Assembly: GCF_031348265.1 (NCBI RefSeq)
Contig: NZ_CP133771.1
Location: forward strand, 5,146,001 to 5,210,000
From: Streptomyces collinus
GTDB lineage: Bacteria; Actinomycetota; Actinomycetes; Streptomycetales; Streptomycetaceae
Reading direction: 5' to 3'
DNA: 64,000 nt
Shown here: one piece after another, positions 25,698 to 34,134 of the stretch
Numbering within the stretch: the stretch's first letter is position 1
Layout of the letters: every line of letters begins with the position of its first letter
The notes under the pieces: model-generated
Databases searched by the model: none
The model's input: only the letters and a program-made list of their open reading frames with translations
What the model was told of the DNA's origin: nothing
Position numbers and translations under genes: made by a program

Positions 25698-27680
25698 ATG
25701 CGCCCGGACGACGGGGGGAGCAGCGGCGTCTTCTCAGGGATCGACCCGGAGAAGCTCAAGGGCACGATCGACTCCGTACGACGTGACCAGGGGACCCTGC
25801 GGGACCGGGCCTCTTACTACAAGGCACAGCTCGCCTACTGGGGCGTGGGCGTCCAGGAACTTGCCGACATCTTGAAGGTGGCGTCCTGGGCCCAAGGTGA
25901 ACTCCCCATGCTCAAACGGCGTTACCACTTGGCCCTCAACATGGACAATGACCCGTACCCCGGTTTCGCGGGCATGGTCCAGATCAACGAGGCGCAGGTG
26001 AGCAGGGCTGCCAATACAGCGGCGACCAAGGCTGCCAAACGTGCTGCGGAGCTGGCGAAGAAGGACCCCGTGGACCTCAGTCCTGAGGAGTTCGACGAGT
26101 TGGACGCCCTCTTCGCCGAGAACTACGACGAATATCCCTTTGCCGAAAAGGTCGTCGGAGCTCTCGGAGCGAGGAAGACGCTGCAGCTCTGGGAAAAGAT
26201 GAGCAACCTCGACAGGCCTTCCGGGTACGGCGAAACGTCGGACTTCGAGCGGGCCGATGAGCTCGACGAGATGCAGAAGAACCTGAGTCTCACCGTGGCC
26301 GCAGCCACCAACTCCGACTCGCCGGAGATGAGGAAGTGGAAGAAGGACATGGTCGAGATCGGTGACGATCCGATCTCTGATCCGGGTCCGTCCCCGCACG
26401 GGGGCTCCGGCGGTCCTGAGGGTTTCATCGTGATGAGCAACCTCATGCGCTACGGCGACTATGACGACAAGTTCCTCGAGGACTATGGAACCGCGCTCGT
26501 GAAGGAAGACAAGCGGGTCATGGAGGGTGCCGATGGACTCTACGGATCCGGCTGGGGTACCACGAGCACGGTCAACCACCTAGGCAACGATGAGGGTAAC
26601 GATCCTCTCACCGGTTACATGAAAGCACTTGCCAACAGCCCTGGAGCGGCGACCAAGTTCTTTACCGCCAAGCAGAAGGGCGACGACGGTAAGGCCGAGA
26701 CCAACTTCAAGTACCTCTTCGAAGAGCGCAAGTGGCCGGACGACAGCATGGAAGGCAAGGAGAGCGTGACCGGTCGGAATTCGATGGGGCACGCGCTGGA
26801 AGCGGCAACCACCGGGCATCGGCCCGGTGAAGCCGCTACGGCCGAGGATGTGAAGCACTCGAAGGAGCAGGCGGGTCTGTTCAGTGCGCTTGTGAAGTCG
26901 GTGTCCGAGGACCAGGACCGACTTCGGGAACACGGGTACATGTCGGACAGCTTCGCCAACATCTCGGCTGAATATATGCCCGATCTTCACCGAGCATTGA
27001 ACTATGACCAGGCCAACGGAGATAAACTCTTTCCGACCTCGGGATCTGCCGCCCAGATCGACAAATACGATGCTGTGCGGTTCATTCACGCCGTGTCCCG
27101 AAATCAAGAAGGCTATGACAGGCTCAACGTTTCCCAACATGTCTACGCGGCTGCACTGATGGAAGCGCAAGCGAAGCATCCCGATGCCTATCCGCTGAGC
27201 ACCCCGGACACCATCGATAAACTCGCCTACCAAACTGGCCTCTTCCAGGGCGTCATCGCTCAGGGGCAGCATTTTCAAGCGAACAAAGACGACACCGATG
27301 CGTCCGCGCGGGACGAGGCCTGGAAGGGGCAGGCGAGCACATGGGGTGGCTCCCTTGTGGGCAGCGCGACAGCCATCGCGATGGCCCCGTTCACCGGCCC
27401 CGGTGGCGTTGTAGTCGGCGGGCTGGCCGGAACGGCAGCGGGTCAGGTCTTCAATGGCCTCCTGGACGGCTTCGGTGATGACGGCGAGGGACTGCGGAAG
27501 GAGGTCTACAAGAACGTGAAGGAGATGGATGACGTCGAAAGCTCGGCGATCCTGACCACACAGGAGTCGGCCAAGGCCGCCACCGGCTCCGAAGAGGCCG
27601 AATCGAAGGCCGGCGACAAGGCGGGCCAAGGGTTCCGTGATGCTGGCGGCCTGGTATCCGACAGTGAAGCGGCCTCGTGA
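25698..27680 (+). CDS. Putative T7SS-like secreted effector B
   Basis: The 660-residue protein shares its N-terminal about 90 residues with effector A (FSGIDPEKLKGTIDSV, then GELPMLKRRYHLALNMDN). A long acidic helical middle follows, and a glycine/alanine-rich hydrophobic segment near residues 545-590 (GGSLVGSATAIAMAPFTGPG) precedes a charged tail. There is no signal peptide. CGGGGA lies five bases before the ATG. It resembles large LXG-type substrates in length and architecture: conserved targeting N-terminus, variable middle, putative membrane-active C-terminus. A nuclease or protease motif is not visible. Confidence 0.8.
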   Translation: MRPDDGGSSGVFSGIDPEKLKGTIDSVRRDQGTLRDRASYYKAQLAYWGVGVQELADILKVASWAQGELPMLKRRYHLALNMDNDPYPGFAGMVQINEAQVSRAANTAATKAAKRAAELAKKDPVDLSPEEFDELDALFAENYDEYPFAEKVVGALGARKTLQLWEKMSNLDRPSGYGETSDFERADELDEMQKNLSLTVAAATNSDSPEMRKWKKDMVEIGDDPISDPGPSPHGGSGGPEGFIVMSNLMRYGDYDDKFLEDYGTALVKEDKRVMEGADGLYGSGWGTTSTVNHLGNDEGNDPLTGYMKALANSPGAATKFFTAKQKGDDGKAETNFKYLFEERKWPDDSMEGKESVTGRNSMGHALEAATTGHRPGEAATAEDVKHSKEQAGLFSALVKSVSEDQDRLREHGYMSDSFANISAEYMPDLHRALNYDQANGDKLFPTSGSAAQIDKYDAVRFIHAVSRNQEGYDRLNVSQHVYAAALMEAQAKHPDAYPLSTPDTIDKLAYQTGLFQGVIAQGQHFQANKDDTDASARDEAWKGQASTWGGSLVGSATAIAMAPFTGPGGVVVGGLAGTAAGQVFNGLLDGFGDDGEGLRKEVYKNVKEMDDVESSAILTTQESAKAATGSEEAESKAGDKAGQGFRDAGGLVSDSEAAS

Positions 27681-27713
27681 ACCATTCAGTTGACAGCGAT
27701 TAGGGGAACGACC

Positions 27714-28343
27714 TTGACGGAAGCGAGTGGCCGTAGATCTATCCGGCGAACCCTCTTGTACGGCGGCATTGCCCTGGCTGCCGTTCTCTCTACCCTATTG
27801 GCCTATCTCCTCGGGGTTTTCTCCGAGGAGCGGGGAGATATCAAGGCCGATGATGTGTGTCGAAGCTTGCCTGACCGAAAAGCTGCTGCCAGAATTTTCG
27901 GTTCCCTGCTGCCGCGAGCTGCCGATTACGACTTTGTCACGACGTCGACACCTGACCCGGACGAGTCCTACATCAACACCTGCTCCGTGATGGGTGACAA
28001 TAACCAGCGTCTTCTCAACTTGCACGCTGAGATGGGTGTTGCCATGCCTTGGCGTCAGTGGGCCGACCACAATCTGCCGCCCACCTCCGGGAAGGTCACC
28101 TATTTCGACGCAGGGGTCAAAGGTGTTTCGACGTCGGATCTGGCGGCGATTTATGTCCCCTGCTATTCCAGCGAGGCGAAGACCAAGCAGCCGCACAACC
28201 TGACCGTGTTCGCCCATGCAACGGAAGAACTGCCTGGGTCGGACAGTGAAAATCGACAGAAGCTTGTCGATCTGGCCACGGCCTTCGGTCGTAATGCCTA
28301 CAAGGAAGCGGAGTGCGATCTCCCGTCCAGACTTCCGGATTGA
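27714..28343 (+). CDS. Single-pass membrane protein behind effector B
   Basis: The 209-residue protein has a basic N-terminus, one membrane helix (YGGIALAAVLSTLLAYLLGV) and an exported domain with cysteines in DDVCRSLPDR, NTCSVMGDN, VPCYSSEA and AECDLPS, likely two disulphides. A TTG at 27714 is the best start because AGGGGA lies six bases upstream; a TTG at 27690 has none. Its topology matches an immunity protein acting outside the membrane, parallel to the DUF3592-like protein behind effector A. Function otherwise unknown. Confidence 0.75.
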   Translation: MTEASGRRSIRRTLLYGGIALAAVLSTLLAYLLGVFSEERGDIKADDVCRSLPDRKAAARIFGSLLPRAADYDFVTTSTPDPDESYINTCSVMGDNNQRLLNLHAEMGVAMPWRQWADHNLPPTSGKVTYFDAGVKGVSTSDLAAIYVPCYSSEAKTKQPHNLTVFAHATEELPGSDSENRQKLVDLATAFGRNAYKEAECDLPSRLPD

Positions 28344-28581
28344 GGGCCGACCCCTCAGAAATTGAGGCCCGGCGCCCTTCGCGGACTGGGCACCCCCGCG
28401 CGTCCCTCTGCGTGGCCAAGCGCACTTGGTGGACCGCGTCCTGAGCCGTCCGACGGGGTTCGCGTCGCTCTTTCTCTGCCTCCTCGACCGGAGCCCCTCC
28501 CCGGGGTCATCCGCTTCTTCTGATGTGCAAGCTCGCAGTTCCGGCCCCACACCCAGACCTCCGAAACTACACTCGCGCCCC

Positions 28582-28722
28582 ATGCGTAACTCCCGCAGCA
28601 TCACCGCGAGTACGACGCCCGTGGCATCCAGCCCGTTCTACGGCAACGCGTGGAGAAGACGCCCCGCGGAGGGCGCGGGAGTCGGACGATGGCCGGAGCC
28701 CGGAGGCGGTGACGCCCCCTGA
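28582..28722 (+). CDS. 46-residue leader-like ORF upstream of the deacetylase-glycosyltransferase
   Basis: The ATG at 28582 opens a 46-residue frame (MRNSRSITASTTPVASSPFY ...) that ends exactly at the proposed start of the next gene: its TGA (28720-28722) overlaps CTG 28719-28721. TACACT at 28568-28573 could be a -10 element placing the transcript start at the ATG, so translation may be leaderless. The codon bias is moderate, so coding status is uncertain. It may be a small protein or a coupling ORF. Confidence 0.45.
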   Translation: MRNSRSITASTTPVASSPFYGNAWRRRPAEGAGVGRWPEPGGGDAP

Positions 28723-30824
28723 GCCCCGCCGCGTCCAAGGGCCGGGCCCGAGCGCGTCACAAACAGTCCCGCGACCCCCGGGCCCACTGGCTCCTCCTCG
28801 CCCTCACCCTCCCCCTCGTCTTCGCCCTGCTGATCTTCCAGGGCTGGACCCAGCACGAGGTCGATGCCGCGAAGACGCGGTCGCCCTGTACCGCGCCCGT
28901 GCCCGATGCCGTCGCCCGCGGCGGGCCCGTGATCGGGATCAACCGGGACGGGATCCGGACCGGAGCGATGCCCGCCCGGACCGTCGCGCTCACCTTCGAC
29001 GGGGGCCCCGACCCCGTCTGGACACCCCGGCTCCTCGACCTGCTGCGCAGGAACAACGCGCGGGCGACCTTCTTCGTGCACGGGGCCCAGGCCGCCCGGC
29101 ACCCGGAGTTGGTGCGGCGGATCCGGGCCGAGGGGCATGAGATCGGGTCCAACACCTACACCGGGGCCGTGCTGGGAGAATCCTCCGTGCCCCGTTTCCG
29201 GGCCGAGCTGGAGCTGACCCAGAGCGCCCTCGCCGGGGCCACCGGAGAGCGCACCCAGCTGCTGCGGATGCCTCGGACCACCTCGCCCGACACCCTGTGC
29301 GGACGCGAGTGGCAGGCAGCGCGGCGGGCCGCCGGGTACGGATACGTGCTCGTCGCCGCCGACAAGGGGTCGCGCAGGCCCGCGCAGGGCATCGTCCGCC
29401 AGCTCAGCCAGACGGAGAGCGCGTACCAGGAGGCGCGCAGGCTGCTGAGGAACCGGGCCGTGGAACGGTTCACCACCGTCTCCGACGGGCTCGGGCTCGT
29501 GCCCTACGCCTCCCCGTCCCTCGTCGAGCGGTGGCTCGGGCGGGGGCTGATCGGGATCACCGGCCTCGGGCAGGTCTTCTCCACCGCCATGATCTGGATC
29601 CTCGGCGTCGCCGGCGGCCTCGGCGTGCTGCGGCTGCTGCTGCTCGCCCTCTTCGCCCGGGCCCATGTCCGGCGGCTGGAGCGGTTCCGGACCGGAGCGC
29701 CCTGGATGCGGGAGACATCGGGGCCGGTGACCGTGCTGGTGCCGGCGTACAACGAGGAGGCCGGGATCGGGTCGACCCTGCGGTCGCTGCTCGACTCCAC
29801 CCACCGGCAGCTCCAGGTCATCGTCATCGACGACGGGTCCACCGACCGGACCGCCGACATCGCCGAGAACATGGGCGATGCGCGGGTGGAGGTCGTACGG
29901 CAGGTCAATGCCGGCAAGGCGGCCGCGCTCAACCGAGGGCTCGCGCACGCCCGTTACGACATCGTCGTGATGGTCGACGCGGACACCGTCTTCGAGCCCG
30001 ACGCCGTCGAGCGGATCGTGCAGCCGCTCGCGCACCCGGCCGTGGGTGCCGTCAGCGGCAACACCAAGGTCGGCAACCGGCGGAGTCTGCTAGCCCGTTG
30101 GCAGCACCTGGAGTACGTCTTCGGTTTCAACCTCGACCGGCGCATGTTCGAGGTGCTGGAGTGCATGCCGACCGTGCCCGGTGCCATCGGCGCGTTCCGG
30201 CGGGACGCCGTGATCGGGGTGGGCGGGGTCAGTGAGGACACCCTCGCCGAGGACACCGACCTGACGATGGCCCTGTGGCGGTCCGGCTGGCGCGTGCTGT
30301 ACGAGGAGTCCGCCGTGGCCTGGACCGAAGTGCCCACCAGCCTGCGGCAGTTGTGGCGGCAGCGGTACCGGTGGTGCTACGGCACGCTGCAGGCGATGTG
30401 GAAGCACCGGGGGGCCCTCCTCGGCAGGGGCCCGGCCGGGCGGTTCGGGCGGCGCGGGCTGACGTATCTCGCGCTGTTCCAGGTCGCGTTGCCGCTGCTC
30501 GCGCCCGTCATCGACGTCTACGCCCTGTACGGCGTGCTGTTCCGCGACCCGTGGGAGTCCGCCGCGGTCTGGTTCGCGTTCCTGGGCGTGCAGATCGTCT
30601 GCTCCGGCTACGCGCTGAGACTCGACGGCGAGCCGGTGCGGGCGCTGTGGTCGATGCCGTTCCAGATCGTCGTCTACCGGCAGTTGATGTATCTCGTCGT
30701 CATCCAGTCGCTGGTGGCGCTGCTGGTCGGCAGCCGGCTGCGGTGGCAGCGGATGAAGCGGTCCGGGACGGCCGCTGAACAGATCGGCGGGCCCGTTCCG
30801 TATAGGAGTGTGCCGATGCGCTGA
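28719..30824 (+). CDS. Polysaccharide deacetylase-glycosyltransferase fusion
   Basis: An N-terminal membrane anchor (HWLLLALTLPLVFALLIF) precedes a NodB-type deacetylase domain with TVALTFDGGPDPVWTP, ATFFVHG and EIGSNTY. Two further helices follow, then a GT-A family 2 domain with VLVPAYNEEAGIG, VIDDGSTDRTAD, VDADT, EDTDL and the QRYRW motif of processive synthases, then C-terminal helices. Typical metal-site residues are altered (TFDGG for TFDDG; SNTY for SHT), so deacetylase activity is doubtful. The enzyme should synthesise or modify a surface glycan. No ATG/GTG/TTG precedes the anchor in frame; CTG 28719 overlapping the upstream stop fits best. The GTG at 28899 would drop the anchor, and a one-base error near 28715-28720 would instead allow GTG 28709. 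Confidence 0.9.
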   Translation: MSPAASKGRARARHKQSRDPRAHWLLLALTLPLVFALLIFQGWTQHEVDAAKTRSPCTAPVPDAVARGGPVIGINRDGIRTGAMPARTVALTFDGGPDPVWTPRLLDLLRRNNARATFFVHGAQAARHPELVRRIRAEGHEIGSNTYTGAVLGESSVPRFRAELELTQSALAGATGERTQLLRMPRTTSPDTLCGREWQAARRAAGYGYVLVAADKGSRRPAQGIVRQLSQTESAYQEARRLLRNRAVERFTTVSDGLGLVPYASPSLVERWLGRGLIGITGLGQVFSTAMIWILGVAGGLGVLRLLLLALFARAHVRRLERFRTGAPWMRETSGPVTVLVPAYNEEAGIGSTLRSLLDSTHRQLQVIVIDDGSTDRTADIAENMGDARVEVVRQVNAGKAAALNRGLAHARYDIVVMVDADTVFEPDAVERIVQPLAHPAVGAVSGNTKVGNRRSLLARWQHLEYVFGFNLDRRMFEVLECMPTVPGAIGAFRRDAVIGVGGVSEDTLAEDTDLTMALWRSGWRVLYEESAVAWTEVPTSLRQLWRQRYRWCYGTLQAMWKHRGALLGRGPAGRFGRRGLTYLALFQVALPLLAPVIDVYALYGVLFRDPWESAAVWFAFLGVQIVCSGYALRLDGEPVRALWSMPFQIVVYRQLMYLVVIQSLVALLVGSRLRWQRMKRSGTAAEQIGGPVPYRSVPMR

Positions 30825-30858
30825 CCCGAGAGCCCCCCACAGCACCTTCGAGGCGTCG

Positions 30859-32076
30859 ATGAGCGACTGGACCGACCGTCCGGGACAACCCCCGCCGGAG
30901 TGGAGCCCGCAGCCTGAACCGGCCGCGCCCTTCCTAGCGCCGCCGACCCGAGAAGCACCCCTGCCCCCGCCCCGTAGAGCACCTCCGCCCTCCACCCGCA
31001 CCGCCCCGCTGCCCGGCATGCCCTCGCCCGCCGCCCCCGGCCGTTACGACAGCGGCCCGGGCCCGCGCGGCGGGCGCGGCAGCAGGAACCCGCGGCGCCG
31101 GGCGGGCAGGGGACGGAGGTACCTGCGTACGGCCGCCGTCCTGGCGTCCGTGCTGGTGCTCGGCGGCGCCGGTACGTACGTCTGGGCCGACACCCGGCTC
31201 AACCAGGAGGTCGACCTCGGCGCGCTGGGCGCCCGGGTGCCGGCCGGCGAGGGCACCACCTACCTGGTCGTCGGCTCCGACAGCCGCGAGGGACTGTCGG
31301 AGCAGGACCGGAAGGACCTCAACACCGGCTCCGCCGAGGGCCGCCGCACCGACTCGGTGATCCTGCTGCACACCGGCGCGAACGGCACGACCATGGTGAG
31401 CCTGCCGCGCGACTCCTGGGTGACCCTCCCGTCGTACGTCGACCCCGGCACCGGCCGCAGCTACCGGGCCGCGCCGGACAAGCTGAACGCGGCGTTCTCG
31501 CTGGGCGGCCCCGACCTGCTGGTGCGGACCGTGGAACGCAACACCGGGGTGCGCGTCGACCACTACGCGGAGATCGGCTTCGCCGGGTTCGTGGGTGTGG
31601 TGGACGCCGTCGGCGGCGTCGACCTGTGCCTGGGCCGGCCCGTGCGGGACAAGGACTCCGGAGCGAACCTGCCCGCGGGCTGCCAGACCCTCGACGGCGC
31701 CGAGGCGCTGGCCTTCGTACGGCAGCGCAAGCAGGAGGCCCGGGGCGATCTGGGCCGCACCCGCAACCAGCAGAGATTCCTCGCCGCCCTCGCCCGGAAG
31801 GCCGCCACCCCGTCCACCCTCGCCGACCCGTCGAAATCGTTCCCGACGCTGGACGCGGGACTCGACACGCTCATCGTCGACGAGGGCACCGAACTGCCGG
31901 ATCTCATGGGGCTGTTCGAGGCCCTGCGGAAGGCCACGGGCGGCGGAGGCCGGCGGCTCAACGTGCCCGTGGCCGACCCTGACCTGCGCACCCCCAAGGG
32001 CAGCGCGGTGAAGTGGGACGAGCGGCGGGCCCGCGCCCTGTTCGACGCCCTGCGCGAGGACCGGTCGCCCGGCTGA
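30859..32076 (+). CDS. LytR-CpsA-Psr (LCP) family wall-polymer transferase
   Basis: The 405-residue protein has a Pro-rich cytoplasmic N-terminus, one membrane helix near residues 88-110, and an LCP domain: TYLVVGSDSR, RTDSVILLHTG, VSLPRDSWV, KLNAAFSLGGPDLLVRTVE, VDAVGGVDLCL and EALAFVRQRK. LCP enzymes attach glycopolymers to peptidoglycan outside the membrane. The ATG at 30859 gives a compact N-terminus. It follows the glycosyltransferase fusion by 34 bases on the same strand, so the two may make and attach one surface polymer. Confidence 0.92.
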   Translation: MSDWTDRPGQPPPEWSPQPEPAAPFLAPPTREAPLPPPRRAPPPSTRTAPLPGMPSPAAPGRYDSGPGPRGGRGSRNPRRRAGRGRRYLRTAAVLASVLVLGGAGTYVWADTRLNQEVDLGALGARVPAGEGTTYLVVGSDSREGLSEQDRKDLNTGSAEGRRTDSVILLHTGANGTTMVSLPRDSWVTLPSYVDPGTGRSYRAAPDKLNAAFSLGGPDLLVRTVERNTGVRVDHYAEIGFAGFVGVVDAVGGVDLCLGRPVRDKDSGANLPAGCQTLDGAEALAFVRQRKQEARGDLGRTRNQQRFLAALARKAATPSTLADPSKSFPTLDAGLDTLIVDEGTELPDLMGLFEALRKATGGGGRRLNVPVADPDLRTPKGSAVKWDERRARALFDALREDRSPG

Positions 32077-32088
32077 TCGACGGGCCGA

Positions 32089-32793
32089 TCACTTCGCGAG
32101 CTTGGAGTTCTGCGCCTTCACCACGTTCGCGGGCATCTTGGCGTCGCTGGGCCGTGTGCTGTCGGCGATGGCGAAGCCGTTCACCGAGAAGTAGACGGCG
32201 AGCACGTCGCCGTCGCGGACGGCTTCGGTGCGCAGGGTGTGGGAGACACCCCGGAACGTCATCGTGGAGCGGAAGGCGACGGAACCGCTCGTCGTGCCCT
32301 TCTCGGCGGTGACCGACTCGTAGTCGGTGGTGTTCTTGCCCGCCTTCGCGGTGAACCCGTCGCGGCACTCCGGTACGGCCTTCGCAAGCCCGGCCAGCAA
32401 CGACTCGGCCTCGGCCGCCGGCTCGTACGAGGCGAGAGTGATGTAGGTGCTCTCCTTGCCGTAGCCCGCCCCTGCGCTGCGCGTCAGGTCGGCTCGCGGC
32501 TCACCGAGCGGGAGTTGATTCATCGCAAGGGCCAGCGGGGCGCAGCCGGGCCTGTCGACCGTGAGCTCATCGGAGGACTTGGCGAAGGCGTACTCGGCTT
32601 CCAGCTCGGACACGTTGTATCCGGGCAGGTCGTCCTCCGTCACGATGGCCTTCGCCAGCCGCTGGGCCGGAGTGATCTGCTTGGCCTTCGGCGTCGTCGG
32701 CGCAGCGGAGGGCTTGTCCTCGCCGCCCGAGCAGGCGGTCAGTGCGGAGGTCAGGGCCAGGACGGAGACGACGGCCAGGGCGGCGCGCTTCAA
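32089..32793 (-). CDS. Lipoprotein of unknown function
   Basis: The 234-residue product has a clear lipobox (TSALTAC|SGGED), a Pro/Thr/Lys linker and an exported domain (AQRLAKAIVTEDDLPGYNVS ... LAKAVPECRDGF) of the type common in Streptomyces lipoproteins of unknown role. Cysteines in RPGCAPLAL and VPECRDG may pair. It is convergent with the LCP gene, 12 bases apart, and divergent from the Tad cluster. Confidence 0.85.
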   Translation of the reverse strand: MKRAALAVVSVLALTSALTACSGGEDKPSAAPTTPKAKQITPAQRLAKAIVTEDDLPGYNVSELEAEYAFAKSSDELTVDRPGCAPLALAMNQLPLGEPRADLTRSAGAGYGKESTYITLASYEPAAEAESLLAGLAKAVPECRDGFTAKAGKNTTDYESVTAEKGTTSGSVAFRSTMTFRGVSHTLRTEAVRDGDVLAVYFSVNGFAIADSTRPSDAKMPANVVKAQNSKLAK

Positions 32794-33382
32794 TGGGGGC
32801 TCCTAGGTCGCTGATGGGGCGAAGATCATGGCATGGCGGCTCGGGAGGCGCCTCAGCGGACGCCTGCGGTCTCTGCCCGGGCGCGTCTTCCGGCGGATCT
32901 CCGGCCAGGACGCCTGGACCTCGATGCCCTGCAGGAGTGACACCTGCGGGCGTCGACGTCACTCCCGCCAGGGCATCCGCGCGATGCCCACCCCCGCTTC
33001 GTGAGCGAATCGTGCAGGCCTGATGGCCGACAAGTGACGAACCGGCCGCTCTGCAGGGGCCGTTGGGGTCCGTGGCGATTCGCTCGCGCACAGGTGCCGG
33101 CGTCATGTGGGGCTGGTCCCGGCCGGGTTGGGCGGGTGGGACGTTGCAGATGGATAACAGGCCGTACCCTGCGGCCCCTGGGGCCGGACGCGCCTTGAGG
33201 GGCTTATGTGCGGCTGATACGGTGCGATGGCTTGACACTCACCCCCAGTGCTGGCTATTCGCCCAGGTCGGGCGGGTACGTCCGGCCCGTCCCGCACTTC
33301 TCCGTGCGGGTCGACGCGGGTGAAGTGTCCGAATTTGAAGGCACATGACAGACATCTTCTTGGGTGTACGGGGAGCGGTTGC
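32794..33382. other. Intergenic region upstream of the Tad cluster, with a long inverted repeat
   Basis: Nearly 590 bases without a convincing gene separate the lipoprotein gene from the Tad cluster. Bases 32922-32941 (CGATGCCCTGCAGGAGTGAC) and 32958-32977 (reverse complement GATGCCCTGGCGGGAGTGAC) form an imperfect inverted repeat with arms of about 20 bases and a 16-base spacer. It could be a terminator-like hairpin or an operator. Promoters of the Tad operon should lie between about 33150 and 33350. Confidence 0.45.
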
Positions 33383-34117
33383 GTGAAGATCCAAGAGCGT
33401 ACGGGGGCGGGCGCAGGTCGTTCTGCCGTTCCGGCTCAGCCGTCGGTCGGCGACCGGCTTCCCACCCCGCCTCGCGAGCGCAAACCGGCACTGGCCGCGC
33501 TCGCGGTGCTGCTGATCCTGGTGGGTGCGCTGGGGGCGACCATGCTCGTGCTCCAGGCCGGTGACCGGATCGAGGTCGTCAAGGTCACGCAGGCCATCCC
33601 CGCGGGCGGCTCGGTCAACACGTCGAACACGACCTCCGTCATGGTCGCCAAGGACGACAGCATCCACTACGTCGAGTGGAGCCAGCTGAAGCAGCTGGAG
33701 AAGCTCAAGGCCGTCAACGCCATCCCCGCCGGAGTCGTCGCGGTCGGCGAGATGTTCGGCGACGAGGCGGGTGTCGCCGCCGGCAAGGCAACCGTGGGCC
33801 TGTCCCTCAAGGCCGGCCAGTACCCGACCGGCATCAAGCAGGGCGACACCGTCGCGGCCTACCGCGTCAGCTCCGCCTCCGGCTCGACCAACAGCAACAG
33901 CAACTCCTCGTCGTCGGCGTCCAGCAGCTCCGTCATCGTCGACAACGCCCGTGTCACCTACGTCCCGGGCGCGAAGGACAGCGGAGACGAACTCGTCAGC
34001 AGCACCAACCTGGCGGTCACCCTGACCGTCGACAGCGACAAGGCCGCCGATCTGGCCCAGGCCGCCTCCAACGGCGAGGTCGCTCTCGTCCAGGTCCCCG
34101 GTAACTCCGGCAACTAG
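33383..34117 (+). CDS. CpaB/RcpC-like Tad pilus assembly protein (SAF domain)
   Basis: The 244-residue protein has one N-terminal membrane helix (ALAALAVLLILVGALGATML), then an exported SAF-type domain (VVKVTQAIPAGGSVN, NAIPAGVVAVGEMF, GLSLKAGQYPTGIKQGDTV) as in CpaB/RcpC of Flp pilus systems. A Ser/Asn-rich low-complexity insert (SGSTNSNSNSSSSASSSS) interrupts it. The GTG at 33383 has GGGGAG seven bases upstream. It is the first gene of the Tad operon. In this cluster no outer-membrane secretin is expected, as in other Gram-positive Tad systems. Confidence 0.85.
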   Translation: MKIQERTGAGAGRSAVPAQPSVGDRLPTPPRERKPALAALAVLLILVGALGATMLVLQAGDRIEVVKVTQAIPAGGSVNTSNTTSVMVAKDDSIHYVEWSQLKQLEKLKAVNAIPAGVVAVGEMFGDEAGVAAGKATVGLSLKAGQYPTGIKQGDTVAAYRVSSASGSTNSNSNSSSSASSSSVIVDNARVTYVPGAKDSGDELVSSTNLAVTLTVDSDKAADLAQAASNGEVALVQVPGNSGN

Positions 34118-34134
34118 AAGGCGGCACCCGACCC

